Source: Euborellia annulipes (lineage: Eukaryota > Arthropoda > Insecta > Dermaptera > Anisolabididae). From it: a stretch of DNA of 64,000 nt. The translations under genes and the position numbers were made by a program. Below are positions 47,001 to 57,281 of the stretch, piece by piece. Within the stretch, counting starts at the first letter, position 1. Each line of letters begins with the position of its first letter. Below the pieces are notes generated by a model that did no database searches, was not told the origin of the DNA, and saw only the letters and a program-made list of their open reading frames with translations. The DNA lies in the NCBI GenBank assembly GCA_023213315.1, contig JAKCPI010010880.1, positions 124,001 to 188,000 on the forward strand, given 5' to 3'.

Positions 47001-49570
47001 GATAACGGCGATGCACAATCAATTGGTAACGAAACGGGAAACTCTTGGCACAAATGTCGCAAGCATGGGCGGCGGCGGTGCCAGCAGTGACGGAAACCAC
47101 AGGTCCTGTTCCCTGGCCTGTTTGATTGGAGGCGTCGACGACGGGTTTAGTATCACCATTGCCACTAGCGCCGCCGCCGCCGCCAGCCGTAGGACCGCTA
47201 GCCGCCTGGGCTTGTTGTTGCTGTTGTAAAGCCTTGCCGAACACTTCATGATACGCAAGCAGCTGGTTCAAATCCTCGACATTGACCTGTAGCGTGGAAG
47301 AAGGCCCATCTAATCAACTGGTGCCTTCACGCTCTTCCCCTTCCCAATTTTGAAAATTTAAAAAAAGATACTTAAAAAAAAATCATGAATTTTGTTGACG
47401 GATATATCCAATGATTGATGAACAATGAACCAACTAATACCCGTTTAATATTAAAAATTAATCAAATGCAAAAAATTTTGTACAAAATAATTTTTATAGT
47501 TTAAATGAAAAGTTCAGTTTTTTTTTTTATATCAAATTACTATTATAATCACAGATCAAACACAATCAAGATTGGACAGCTCCAGGTTTAAAAATTGTTG
47601 ATAAGTTTGAAACGCGGGGGGGGGGGGCTTGCTTCCAGAGAGATTTGAAATCGACCTTATTTGCAATTCACATGTCTTGATACTGTCTCCTTTGCTCACT
47701 CGTACACTTGGATTTATATTACAAAACTTTTTTAAGCTATTTAAATGGCACGAAGTACTATTAAATTTTTTTTAAACAAAAGGTCATTTATAAATTGAAA
47801 AAAATTTATAATTAAGAGTAATTTATTAGTTTAAAAAAGTTAATTCATTTATATCCAGATTTCAAGCCACTGACAGCGTCTTTTGTAGGAAAACAGCCTA
47901 GTGGAGCCTAGTCTAGCCATTTATTCCCTAACTAACAAAACTTATAAACATTCTTCCCATAGAGCTGTCCACCCCGTGATTATAATATTGTATACGAAAC
48001 CGAAATGTTAATATTTAACCCCCAAGGAGAAGGCTTCACTTCGAAGATACCTTATACATGCCGTGTACAGGCACTTCAAGGGCGACGGGTTTAGTATCTG
48101 TGGTAAGAGATGCCTCGCCGAGGGCTCCTGCTGGTGCTGTAACTTTGACGAGTTGCCCATCTGCAGTTCGAAGGTCCATAGTATGGCCACTCTTCGGATC
48201 GAGTATGCTGCAGTCAAAGTGTAAGTTAAATTAAATTTTTTCGAGATTACTTTCGAGATACACTAAGGGTGTAAGGCAATTGCCCTTTCTCGCGGCGCCC
48301 CTGTAACAACGGCTACCCAATGCACTCTTCGTAAACTCTGGCCTAGAGTGACATTACAAAAACAAGCCAATTTATTTTTTGAAATTTAAATATCTACCCA
48401 AATTAATGTTATATCTTTTTGAGAAAATTTAATTAACTTGAGAATATTTTAATTTAAAAAAAAAAAAAAAATTATAATTTAAAATTTTCACCCTCAATTA
48501 AGTAAAAATAAAATTAGGGTGGGAAAAATAAAGATTTTAGGAGTAAGTTATAACAATGATAATTAGTGTGAACTAACCCATAACCAGGAGGCAAGCGCAG
48601 TTCTTCCTTGATAACTTGTTTATCATCTTTAGGGCCTCCATTATCACCAGAGCCACTTCCATCCATGTTTGTTTGTTGTTGTTGTTGCTGCTGTTGCTGT
48701 TGTTGTTGTTGCTGCTGCTGCTGCTGCTGTTGCTGCTGCTATTAAAATATTTTTATTTTTAAGAAATAATTTTTTAAAAGATACAAAAAAATGTTTAGGT
48801 TTTGAGTTTTTCAGGAAATAATGATTTAGTCTACTTACTTGATGATGTATATTTGCCTGAAGATCACATTGTACTTGACAATGGACAGGATTTTCACTGT
48901 TTCCTGATGAATTGGGTTTTACTTCAGTTTGATGATGTGCTAAAGCTGCCATTTCTTGATTTTGCTGATTCTGTTGTTGCTGCTGTTGCTGTTGATCTTG
49001 TTGTTGTTGCTGCTGCTGCTGCTGATGTTGTGCCATACAAGAAGGTGGTTGAAGAGATGGCTGCGTTAATGTTTGTTCCTGCTTTGATCCCTGATCACAA
49101 CCCTAAAAAAAGTAAAAATTTCCTTATTTACTTAGTTTTTTTTTACGGAACAAAAGAAAATCTTTAATTTAAAATATATAAAGGTAAGAGAGAGTAAAAA
49201 TTAACATCTTCATATTTAGAAAGAGAAGAAAATTATATTTTGAAAAAACATTAAAATATAACGTACCCGATTTTGATGTTGTGATTGAGGTGCTGGTGGT
49301 GGAGGAGGAGGAGGCAAACCATAAACTGGTACAGTTACTTGAGGTAACGGGCTAGGAAAAAGGTTTGTTAAAACCCAATATTTAGCCACATTACTTAAAG
49401 CAACTGCGCCAACTCTCGCAGATTGTGCCGCTAAGGAATCACCGCCTGTAGGGTTAGAGATATGAAAAAATATTTAAAAATTATTTCTAGTAGATTAATA
49501 TATATATATATAGATCTATAAATAGAGAATATCTTTTGAAAATCAAAAAATAACGTCTATATATATATAC

Positions 49571-49611
<41 letters not shown>

Positions 49612-50242
49612 GTCCATTTCCAAAAGTGTCTAGTTACCTAGGGAACAAATTTTCAGAAAACGAGAAAAAACCTGTAGTTTATTAAACTAAAGAGTTAATT
49701 TATGACTGTTATGTTTATAAAATCTGTAAATAAATTAGGAACACAAATTACAAGGTCTTAGGTCGGATTATTTTCTATATAGCAGTAATAAACTGTTTTA
49801 ATATTCAACTAGGCAGTTTTGGAAAAGTTTTTTGTAATTAGCTAGTTTTGGAATTGCACACAGATCACAGACCTGGGACCTTTTGCATTTAGCGAGTTTT
49901 GGCACTGTAAATGCAACTAGTCAGTATAATTCAACATAGCAAAACAAAAAAGAAAATTCCATAAAAATAGCAGGTTAGACAACAATAATCATTATTAAAA
50001 AGTTGTCCCTCAGTTTACCAAAATATACAATTTTGTGAAAGCTTGTGGGTAGGACTATTTTTCATTGCAATTAGCAAGTTTTGGAAATGACTTCATCAAA
50101 GTCGCCATCTTTATGTTAGCAAGCAAGTAGTTTTGGAACAGTTTGCAACAAGACAGTTTTGGAAATGGAATGAAATACAACCAATTATCTATGAATACAA
50201 AACAACTAGGTCGGTTTGAATTTTTACTCGATTTTCAGTATT

Positions 50243-50283
<41 letters not shown>

Positions 50284-53200
50284 ATGTTATGCGTGGTTTT
50301 TAAGAATTATTTTAGATTATAAGAGTCAACATTTTAAAAATATCTCCCTAAATATTTTATCTTCGATGTTATATAAAATAGCTGAATTTAGAAATATTTG
50401 AATATGTTTAAAGTTAGAGAATAAATAAATATAATAATTTAGTATTTTTATATTGTTTGCAGTATTCACACTTTTAAATGAAAATGACTTAATTATTAAA
50501 GTAAGAAGTGGAATCAATATTCAAATATGATCAATAAAAATGTCTCTAGTGAGCAGTAATTTCAAAAATTCCTGAGCTAGCCAGTTCTTGATACACTAAA
50601 GGATTGTTCTCTTATCTGATGAATTGTTTGATGACATTTTATATAAATAATTATTATTATCTAAATTTAAGTAGGCTAGTAATTTAAATTTAAGTTCCTG
50701 ATTAAAGTTTAGATTATAACTAAAATCAACCAAATAGGATCAATAAGCAAGCAGAGAATTAACAAAGTTTTTTTTAATTTTTAGTAAAAAAACAAAAGAA
50801 AAACTTAAAATCAATAATCGAAATAAGTGATAACATTTTTATAAAATTTCATTTTTCGAAAATATCAATTAAAAATAATTATTAATGCCTCAAAGATTGT
50901 GTGTTGTATGTGTGTCTGTGTGTGTGTTGTGAACAAAATATCTCAAGAACGAAAAGAGCTAGGATGTTGATGAATTTTATATTTCAAGTTAGGCACCCCC
51001 ATGGGACGTGACACGAAGCTTTTGAACAAAATCGACCAAAAAGTACTAGTACTTTACTGATTCACTTTTTCAGTTTTTTTCGATTTTCTCAAAATTTGCT
51101 CCAACGATTTTTTTTTAAATTCAAAAATCAATTATTTTTTACATTCTCTATAAAATGTATATTCTCATTTTGTGATTGAAATCTTCTGAAGTACCACTTT
51201 ACTCTTGTACTCCATAGAAAAGATAGGGAAATGGTTGCCATGGTATCAAAATATAAATATTTTCCCATACTTATAAATTTTACATCTTGAATTCAATTGT
51301 ATCCCTACTGTCGGAAACTAAATACATGTCGACACAAAAAATCTGGTGTGATAAGCACAGTACACAACTTTCGATTACCGAAGGTAAGAGAAAGTTGTGT
51401 GCCCCCTTTGCGCTCAGTCTCACCTAGACTTGTTTTTTTTTCAATTGGTTTATATAAAATACCTCGATTCTGAAGAATCGAATATTTCATCGTATAAGAT
51501 GAAGATCAAGAGAATCGGAATCTGTAATAAAAAAAAATCGATCTTTTTCTAACTTTTTTGGTAAATCTGCTCTCATGAAAATTTAGCCCAGTGAAAATTT
51601 GCTACCTTTTCATGTGGACGGTCACATATATAAATAAGATTTTTTTGTGTTATATAAATATGTATGTAGGCCTGTAGGAATTTAATTAACTATTCATTTA
51701 AAAAACTTGAAATTTAAGTTATAAAATACAATAATGCTCTAAGAAAATTTATTTAGCAAATATTTTGCATTGCTCAACGTATTCCCTCTTCAGTGCCTCA
51801 AATTATAAAAATGTGGAGCATACTCGAAAATTATGTATTGAGAAGTCATTTTGAAGATAACCCAGCTAGCAGAACCTCGTCAAAATGACGTCCGAAATTG
51901 GTCATAACTAGTCAAAAGACGTCAAATGACTAATTAAAACCTAAAATAAAACGTCTTTTTTGTAACGTCTTTAAAACGTGCAAAATATCACATTATAAAG
52001 ACGTACCGATCAGGTACCGATCACGACACTTATTATTACTTTCTCTTACCTCCATATTTTTATTTTAATACGCATGCGCACACATTTCGCGCATGCACAT
52101 GCATTTCGCGCATGCGCAACTGTTAGCACACACAAAGGATCGTACCGATTCAGTTAGTGACAGTCTATTATCTATGGTGGCAGTTAATGAAGTCATGTCT
52201 TTTATTGCTGTTGAATTTATAACTAATGATGATCCTGTAATGGCTATAGTCTGTAACATTGTCTTTTATATAATAGTGTATAGAAAATCGCGTTTTTACA
52301 AAAGTATTAAAATAAAATATCGATATAGGTACTAATTAAAATTAAAAATTGAATAATTAAATCTCTCAATTATTATTTTATAATTAGTCATATATATATT
52401 AAATTTCAACTTTCCTATTTTTGTCATTTATATGGATAGAGAAGAGAAGAGAAGAGATGTATTTATTTGCTAAAATAATGTGTTTTTACTTTCTCTTACC
52501 TATGTATATATGTAATATATATATAGAGAGAAAGTATTGGATTCATGTCAAAAATTCGATGTCGAGATTTTGATGGATCTTCACGTTTTGAGGTCCCCTG
52601 AATCCAAAAAAGTGGTTTTCGCGACATGGTCTGTCTGTCTGGGTTCAATTTAAAGCATGAAGGAATTGAGCTAGGAGGTTAAAATTTTATATTTAAGTTA
52701 GGCACCCACCTGAAGCGTGAAAATAAGCTTTTAATCAAAATCGGCCAAAGAGTACTAGTACTTTACTGATGTATTTTTTCAGTTTTTTTCGATTTTCTCA
52801 AAATTTGCTCCAACGATTTTTTTTAAAATTCAAAAATCAATTAATTTTTAGATTTTCTTTAAAATGTATATTCTCATTTTGCAATTGAAATCTTCTGAAG
52901 ACCACTTTACTCTTGTATTTCATAGGGAAGATAGGAGAAATGGTTGCCATGGTAACAAAATATAAATATTTTCCCATACTTATAAATTTTACATCTGAAT
53001 TCAAATGTTCCGTACTGTCGGGAACTAAATATATGTCGACACAAAAAATCTGGTGTGACAAGCACAGAACACAACTTTCGATTACCGAAGGTAAGAGAAA
53101 GTTGTGTGCTGTGCGCCAGTCACACCAGATTTTATAATTATATTATTAATACAATTTAATTTTATATGTGAGTTTGTTTCTCATTTTATTTTTCCATCAG

Positions 53201-54921
53201 ATTATAAAAAGATCAAAAAAGTCACGGAATCACGTTTTTTTGACGTTTCAAAATGTCGTCATCGGTCTGTGACATTAGTCCGTGATTTTTAGGTCATTTT
53301 GACGTCAAAAAATTGGTCAAAAAAAAGTCACGGAATCACGTTTTTTTGACGTTTCAAAATGTCGTCATCGGTCTGTGACATTAGTCCGTGATTTTTAGGT
53401 CATTTTGACGTCAAAAAATTGGTCAAAAAAAAAGTCACGGAATCACGTTTTTTTGACGTTTCAAAATGTCGTCATCGGTCTGTGACATTAGTCCGTGATT
53501 TTTAGGTCATTTTGTCGTCAAACATAACGTCATTTCTGGTCATCTCTGACCAGTTTCCGACGTCATTTTGACGGGTCTCTGCTAGCTGGGAACTTTGGAA
53601 TGTACACGCACCTAACAAGTGTCACTGAAGAGAAATCTATATTAGTCAATAATAAAATTTATTTGCTTCATACAAAATTATATTGCTACTGTGCCCAAGA
53701 TCAGAGATAATCATTAACCATAGGAGCCATAAAATTTTGTATGAAGCAAATAAATTTTATTAGTGGCAATTCCTGGTCAAATCACATGTGCACTTGTATT
53801 TTGTGTATAATTTCCAACAACTGAAGATGACTTATTCTGGGAGTTTTATTGAATCTAGAGCTTTCCAATTTGGCTATATCTCCATCTCTCCATTATAATC
53901 ACATCAGAACCACAACTTCAAAAGCAACGAGAAATCTGTATATATACAGTTTATTGTAAATGTCTTTGTATCATATATAGATATATAATTTTTTTATCAG
54001 TGACTTGGTCTCATCGAAAACTAATCCTCACCATCGCGTGCTTTTCAAATTCGTATTTTATAATTTTTGAGCACGCTCAAATCTGATATAATTGCTAAAT
54101 AAATTATTTAACTGTGAAAAGCAATTCGCTGGTTTACTTTCTCCATTAGTCCTGCATACTTCATTACTAATTCATCTACTCTATTTTTATTATCTTTAGC
54201 GGTTAATGATATACGAATCAATAATTATGGCTTCCTATTTTATGAAAGATTATATATATATTGAATTATGCTTTGTTTTTTTCTTTTCTCAAATATTTTA
54301 TTTAGATATGAGGTGTCAAACTTATTTCGGCTCACCGGTTACTTTCAAAGTTTATGTTAAAAAGGAAGAAAAAAATTCCATACTAAAACTGTTGTTAATT
54401 TTTTAGTATTAAGGGATCCTTTATAAACTGTAAAATTTTATGAAGGCATTGGGGTTTGTAAAAAATGAGCCGCCATTTTGACAATCGAGTTCTATAAAAA
54501 AAAAAATAAAGTTTTAAGGTGAATGATAAAAAAAAAGAACCTGGGAGGGTGTGAGGGCCGCCGCTAGGAACAACTGACGTCTGTTGTTGATTCTGCCTGG
54601 GCTGAAGCTGATGTAACGAAGGCTCCTGCACAAAAACATAAACATTCTCGCCAAAAATGTCGTCAAAATATTTATGAAAATATTGGACACCCTTAGCTGC
54701 TTGATATTTTAAATACGTGAGTAAAGGCTATTAATAATTAAGTTAGCATTATGACAATCAAAGAGTGTAAGTAAGAAAAATGGAGGAAAAAGTAAGGAAA
54801 TAAATAAAAAAAAAGAAAGGAAAAAAAACCCGGTTACTCCTGAAATGGATGGGATAATCACCTCTGCGTGCGTCGCCGAGGAGCTGGGCCCCAGCCCATG
54901 CGGTTCACCACCATTCATCAT
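33872..54921 (-). CDS. crol: Crooked legs (Crol) orthologue: 18 C2H2 zinc-finger transcription factor, complete
   Basis: DNA-binding nuclear protein; in Drosophila Crol is ecdysone-responsive and acts in leg and wing morphogenesis and cell proliferation. Exons: 54862-54921 (coding part), 54541-54625, 49267-49445, 48839-49102, 48578-48738, 48051-48207, 46972-47286, 43205-43422, 38686-38864, 33872-35112. They sum to 2859 nt, 952 codons plus stop, in one unbroken frame. Residues about 1-300 are low complexity (Pro and Gln runs). MYK|VNVED...YHEVFGK (about 300-320) and the first finger with FRYQLIVHRRYH match Crol closely. Fingers 1-18 run from residue 378 to about 900; most share TRKEHL-NHV-QHTGESPH. 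The tail is Ala-, Pro- and Gln-rich. Finger 14 lacks its last His (Tyr762). The start at 54921 (ATGATG) is the first ATG in the frame; an upstream coding exon cannot be excluded. Confidence 0.93.
35443..35580. mobile_element. Harbinger-like MITE with TAA target duplication
   Basis: 138 bp, ends GGCCGGCCATTCACGATCGC and its exact reverse complement, flanked by TAA on each side (35440-35442, 35581-35583). The 3-bp TWA duplication suggests PIF/Harbinger. In crol's last intron. Confidence 0.8.
35963..36725. mobile_element. 763-bp foldback element
   Basis: Inverted ends of about 48 bp: AATCTTTACTATAAAGTTCG and, in reverse, AATCTTTACTATAATGTCCG, continuing through GCTCCC and GAGAGC-GCTGGC. Interior is AT-rich without a recognised ORF. 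Confidence 0.65.
37881..38155. repeat. Foldback element with hammerhead-like motifs
   Basis: Arms TATTGATGCTGGGTAGGC / GCCTATCCAGCATCAATA. Plus-strand core at 38059: CTGAGGA, GGG-GCGATTAGCA-CCC, GAAAC, GTA, and stem I CTGCTCA/TGAGCAG. Confidence 0.75.
38686..38864 (-). CDS. crol: crol exon: fingers 5-6
   Basis: 179 nt, acceptor GCGGCCAG|ATG, donor CACAG|GTACGC. Completes Arg from AG|A, then CHTGETPY, finger 5 (QFCAKAFTRKEHMVNH) and finger 6 (DACNKAFTRKEHFMNH). The acceptor has a poor pyrimidine tract, but both junction phases fit. Confidence 0.92.
39046..39508. mobile_element. Foldback element, AGGTCTATTCTCTAA family, copy 1
   Basis: 463 bp with inverted ends (AGGTCTATTCTCTAA / TTAGAGAATGGACCT), each followed by GTTAAAA-type repeats. 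A second copy is at 19137-19622. No ORF. Confidence 0.75.
41083..41326. repeat. Foldback repeat
   Basis: Inverted ends TCTAATTAGAAAAGTGCCTA / GGCACTTTACTAATTAGA, about 32 bp each, between (TA)n tracts. Confidence 0.65.
41436..41674. mobile_element. Head-to-head pair of tRNA-derived SINE units
   Basis: Two inverted copies of about 110 bp. The right copy (plus, from 41547) reads GGTGGCCTGGTGCAATGGAT (A-box-like) and GGGTTCGATTCCCG (B box), then a GGCCTCATCAAT tail. The left copy is on the minus strand. Acceptor-stem ends do not pair, so neither is a working tRNA gene. Confidence 0.7.
42010..42105 (-). mobile_element. SINE tail fragment
   Basis: Reverse of the tail: TTTTTTCGGCATCGAAGGCC, ATTTGGACCCCG. 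Headless. Confidence 0.65.
43205..43422 (-). CDS. crol: crol exon: fingers 2-4
   Basis: 218 nt, acceptor CAACAG|GTT, donor CCAG|GTGGGT. Holds finger 2 (rest of CQ|VC), finger 3 (HVCFHVFANAASLERH) and finger 4 (RKEHLDNH). Codon use is noticeably more GC-rich than the last exon. Confidence 0.95.
43858..43935 (-). mobile_element. tRNA-like SINE head, second type
   Basis: Minus strand CTTGGTGTAGAGATTAGCGT and CGCGGGTTCGCATCCCG. Its first part recurs at 60372-60412. No acceptor-stem complementarity, so not a tRNA gene. Confidence 0.55.
45128..45385. repeat. Foldback element with hammerhead-like motif
   Basis: Plus-strand core at 45315: CTGATGA, GGT...ACC stem II, GAAAA, GTC. The right arm is repeated at 46429-46530 by the local duplication. 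Confidence 0.55.
45282..45815. repeat. Direct segmental duplication, copy 1
   Basis: About 534 bp, almost identical to 46429-46965, from AAATACCTAAGATCG to AACCCGAGAG. Lies in the crol intron upstream of fingers 2-4. Confidence 0.9.
46429..46965. repeat. Direct segmental duplication, copy 2, abutting a crol exon
   Basis: Ends a few bases from the donor of crol exon 46972-47286 (exon boundary at 46972). Minor indels against copy 1. Confidence 0.9.
46972..47286 (-). CDS. crol: crol exon: zinc finger 1
   Basis: 315 nt, 105 residues, phase 0-0. Begins VNVEDLNQLLAYHEVFGK, then Gln and Gly/Ala-rich spacer, then finger 1 (CDIC...FRYQLIVHRRYH) and the first Cys of finger 2. The donor is CAG|GTGGGT. 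Confidence 0.95.
48051..48207 (-). CDS. crol: crol exon: linker segment
   Basis: 157 nt. Encodes ILDPKSGHTMDLRTADG, VKVTAPAGALGE and ends VPVHGMYK. The MYK then joins VNVED of the next exon, a junction closely matching Drosophila Crol. Confidence 0.9.
48578..48738 (-). CDS. crol: crol exon: second polyglutamine run
   Basis: 161 nt. The acceptor AATAG|CAGCAG opens directly into a CAG/CAA tract of about 22 Gln codons, then TNMDGSGSGDNGGPKDD and VIKEELRLPPGYG. IKEE(L) resembles a SUMO-acceptor consensus (inference). Confidence 0.88.
48839..49102 (-). CDS. crol: crol exon: polyglutamine region
   Basis: 264 nt, 88 residues, phase 0-0, acceptor TTTTTTAG|GGT, donor CAA|GTAAGT. Two Gln runs separated by Asp and Asn, then HHQTEVKPNSSGNSE. 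Reads as a flexible activation-type region. Confidence 0.85.
49267..49445 (-). CDS. crol: crol exon: N-terminal segment with Pro run
   Basis: 179 nt, acceptor CCCTACAG|GCG, donor CGG|GTACGT. Encodes GDSLAAQSARVGAVA, then VAKYWVLTNLFPSPL and a seven-proline run. Unlike the flanking exons, the first half is not low complexity and looks like a conserved, structured N-terminal motif of unknown role. Confidence 0.85.
49560..49611. repeat. (TA)n microsatellite
   Basis: Long TA tract at the left edge of the repeat 49613-50225. Similar tracts: 26880-26935, 27092-27126, 37662-37681, 41045-41079, 41326-41350, 50250-50280, 63231-63256. Confidence 0.9.
49613..50225. repeat. Partial copy of the ATGAGTCGTCCATTTCC element
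   Basis: Collinear with 62067-62660 (TCCATTTCCAAAAGTGTCTA onward), bounded by long (TA)n tracts. Lies in a crol intron. Confidence 0.75.
50905..51440. repeat. Hairpin-ended dispersed repeat copy
   Basis: Opposite orientation to 1546-2165. Shares GTTAGGCACCCCCATGGGA, ATCGACCAAAAAGTACTAG and the terminal hairpin (TTTCGATTACCGAAGG). Confidence 0.7.
52489..53135. repeat. Hairpin-ended dispersed repeat, most complete copy
   Basis: Starts CTCTTACC, has AGAGAGAAAGTATTGGATTC and ends in the AATCTGGTGTGAC...GTCACACCAGATT hairpin. The single end hairpin would also suit a Helitron, but no CTRR-type end or Rep gene is visible. Confidence 0.65.
53221..53525. repeat. Tandem repeat, three units of 106-107 bp
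   Basis: Units start GTCACGGAATCACG at 53221, 53327 and 53434 and are nearly identical, so the array expanded recently. Each unit holds GACGT and CACGG motifs in both orientations. Confidence 0.95.
54541..54625 (-). CDS. crol: crol exon: Gln-rich segment
   Basis: 85 nt, acceptor TTGTGCAG|GAG, donor CCAG|GTTCTT (weak). Encodes EPSLHQLQPRQNQQQ then VVPSGGPHTLP. The trailing G pairs with GC of the next exon to give Gly in frame. Confidence 0.75.
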
Positions 54922-54945
54922 GTGTGTGTCTCGGGATTCAAAGGT
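54862..54945 (-). CDS. crol: crol exon with probable start codon
   Basis: Acceptor CCTTGCAG|ACC, donor GAG|GTGATT, 84 nt, open in the crol frame throughout. Two adjacent ATGs at 54921-54916 (MMNGGEPHG) are the likely start; the eight codons before them are probably 5' UTR. GC-rich compared with its surroundings. Confidence 0.75.
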
Positions 54946-55358
54946 CTGCAAGGGGAACCAATTGAGATTCTAAAAGAAAATTTTAAAACAAAATAAGAAC
55001 AATGAAGAAAAATAAAGATTTCAGAGAAAGTGAGTGAGAGAGAGAGAGATAATTCTTGCCTTCATATTTTTTTTTTAAATTGGGAAAATAAAATTGAAAA
55101 TTTTATTATATAAAAATATAAAATAAAATTTAAAAGTCTACTTCTATATAAGCATAACCCTAATTTCAATGAAAATGATAAAAATAAAAGTGGTTAAAAA
55201 AAAAATCGATTCCTATCATCTCCCTTTGGAAGATATGATAGGTTTTATGATAGCAATATATTTATTAATAGATAAGACGAAGAAACGAAATTTCAACTTT
55301 ATGTTTAACAAATTTATATTAATCAAAAAATATTAATAATTAATATATATTTTACTTA

Positions 55359-55770
55359 CATTGATTTGATATTAAATGATTGATGTATATATAGACAAAG
55401 AGGAATTTTATGATGAACATGTTAGCTGTCATGGCGAGGCTTGATAGAAGCCAAAATCCAATTTTGTCACAAACGTATAAAAATTAACACTTTTAAGACA
55501 CTTCCCGGTTATTGTGATTAAACACTTGATTATAAAAATGTGTGGGAGGTGATATATAAACACACAAAGCGCACAAAGTTAATAATAAGGTGGGAAAAGA
55601 CGAGAATTGGTGGGGAAACGATTATGTATATATATCTCGGGCGGGTATTCTGCGCCCATCGATAGCGTCAGCCTAGGTTGATGCGCTAATTGAAGCGTCC
55701 GCCGAAAGAGAGCGCTACGGCGCCACCGGCGTCTGACTGTCGTGCGCGACGTGCGTTTCAAATGCTGACC
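55359..55770 (-). promoter_or_regulatory. crol: Probable crol transcription start region and 5' UTR exon
   Basis: A GC-rich island at about 55635-55770, free of repeats and unlike its AT-rich surroundings, sits between the crol start exon and the TBL3 3' end. On the minus strand it runs into a strong donor, CAAT|GTAAGT, at 55359/55358, suitable for splicing to 54945. The stretch has short upstream ORFs (for example ATGACAGCTAAC...), closed by TGA just after the junction. No TATA box is obvious. Exact 5' end is unknown. Confidence 0.45.
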
Positions 55771-56371
55771 TTGACTCTCTATCAAGGAAAACAACTTACA
55801 GGCTATATTAATTACTTTACATAATAAAAATTCTTTTATTACTTTTGTTATATTAAATTTTTTTTAAATTTAATTAATTCGATTGAAGAGAAGGACCAAA
55901 TAAAATTTTTTTAGCTTGAAAAAAATAATATGTATTTGAAATGTTCTTAAAATGCTGCATTCTTGAACAAATTAAAATTTGAATAGAAAAATTTAATTAC
56001 ATAAATAATTATTAATAAATTAATTATTTATTTAAAATTTATCTCATGTTAAATAAATAAAACCTTGTCAAATGAGACTTGGAACTAGTGACTTTTCATA
56101 GGACTAGTTCTTCTTAATTTTAAAAGAGTCGTTCTTTAGAACTAATTAAATTTTCAGCTGGCGTGAGGTCAAACATTTTCATGGTCAAGTCAGCAAAGTT
56201 CAAGTTCAAGGTCAACCCTTTGACACTTTTATTTAATTTCAACAAACATTATTAGAAATTGTTATTAATCATCATTTTACTTTAAAACACATTTTTTCTT
56301 AGACAAATTATAGAACCATTCTTAAACATTATTTATTTATATATTATACAAGAAATAAAATAAAGGTCATA

Positions 56372-57010
56372 TATGTAATATATATAGAGAAAGTATTGGA
56401 TTCATGTCAAAAATTCGATGTCGGTTTTTGATGGAATACCTTTTGGGGGCCCCCATGCGAAAAGTGGTTTTCGCAACATGGTCTGTGTGTGTGTGTCTAT
56501 CTGTGAACAAAATATCTTTCTTGAACGAAACGAGTTAGAAGATTGAAATTTTATATTCAAGTTAGGTACAGTGAGTGTCAATATTAAGTCCCACCCATGT
56601 GTTTCCTATTTGTGATTATTTCATTGTTTTTATAAAAAGAAAATGAATATCTTAATTGGAAATTTTCTACGTTTGAACCATGAAAGTTTCCATTAAAAAA
56701 TATATAACATTTTTTTAAAAACAATGAAATCACAAGAAGAAAACGCATGGGTGGGGTTTAATATTGTCCCTCAGTGTACACCCCTGGGACGTTCACGAAG
56801 CTTTTGGACAATCGGCCACAAAGTACTAGTACTTTACTGATATACTTTTTCAGTTTTTTTCGATTTTCTCAAAATGCTCTCCAACCTTTGTTTAAAATTC
56901 ATAAATCAACTATTTTTTAGATAATCTTTAAAATGTTTATTCTCATTTTGCCATTGAAATCTTTTGAAGCAAAGCACACTTTACTCTTGTACTTCATAGA
57001 AAAGATAGGA
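56372..57010. repeat. Hairpin-ended dispersed repeat copy, split by a MITE
   Basis: AGAGAAAGTATTGGATTCATG through AAGATAGGAGAAATGGTTGG; interrupted at 56569-56776. Confidence 0.7.
56569..56776. mobile_element. MITE, CAGTGAGGG family, copy 5, nested in another repeat
   Basis: 208 bp with TA on both sides, splitting a hairpin-ended dispersed repeat copy (56372-57010) between GTTAGG and CACCCC; the unbroken junction is seen near 50990. Confidence 0.85.
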
Positions 57011-57096
57011 GAAATGGTTGGCATGGTTTTTTTTTTTTTAATTTTTTGGAATGGGTGCATAAGGTCCGAAGACATATAATGACAAGTGGTCCAGGG

Positions 57097-57281
57097 CAAG
57101 AACTAGGAGATTTTTTAGGGGGGGGGGGATTTAATTTGCCGCCCACTCCTTAAAATTTTCTAAACAAAATTCATATCATTTTACCTTTTTTTTCGTAAAT
57201 CTTTCTTTAATTGCCGCCCCCTGATATCTGCCGCACGGGGCACACGCACCCACTGCCCCCCCCCCCCCTAGATCCGGCCCT
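57097..57281. mobile_element. Second copy of the hAT-type MITE, inverted and diverged
   Basis: Reverse-complement match to 25340-25528: poly-G and poly-C runs, GCCGCCCCCTGATATCTGCC, and the end TAGATCCGGCCCTG. A fragment also lies at about 60510-60575. Confidence 0.75.

Larger units (their letters stand above)
51861..53590. mobile_element. 1.73-kb inverted-repeat element with internal tandem repeats
   Basis: Ends CCCAGCTAGCAG and CTGCTAGCTGGG, inverted repeats of about 45 bp rich in GTCAAAATGACGTC. Contains a hairpin-ended repeat copy (52489-53135) and a three-unit tandem array (53221-53525). No transposase; superfamily not assigned. Confidence 0.7.
49446..54540. other. crol intron with nested repeats
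   Basis: Mostly repeats already listed (49613-50225, 50905-51440, 51861-53590). From 53591 to 54540 is AT-rich; an inverted pair AATAAAATTTATTTGCTTCA lies at 53648-53760. Confidence 0.6.

Noticed and set aside
52489..53135. Helitron
   Set aside because: A single terminal hairpin is suggestive, but there is no convincing TC/CTRR end pair and no Rep/helicase sequence.
53221..53525. CRISPR-like array
   Set aside because: Units are contiguous 106-bp tandem copies without unique spacers, in a eukaryotic intron.
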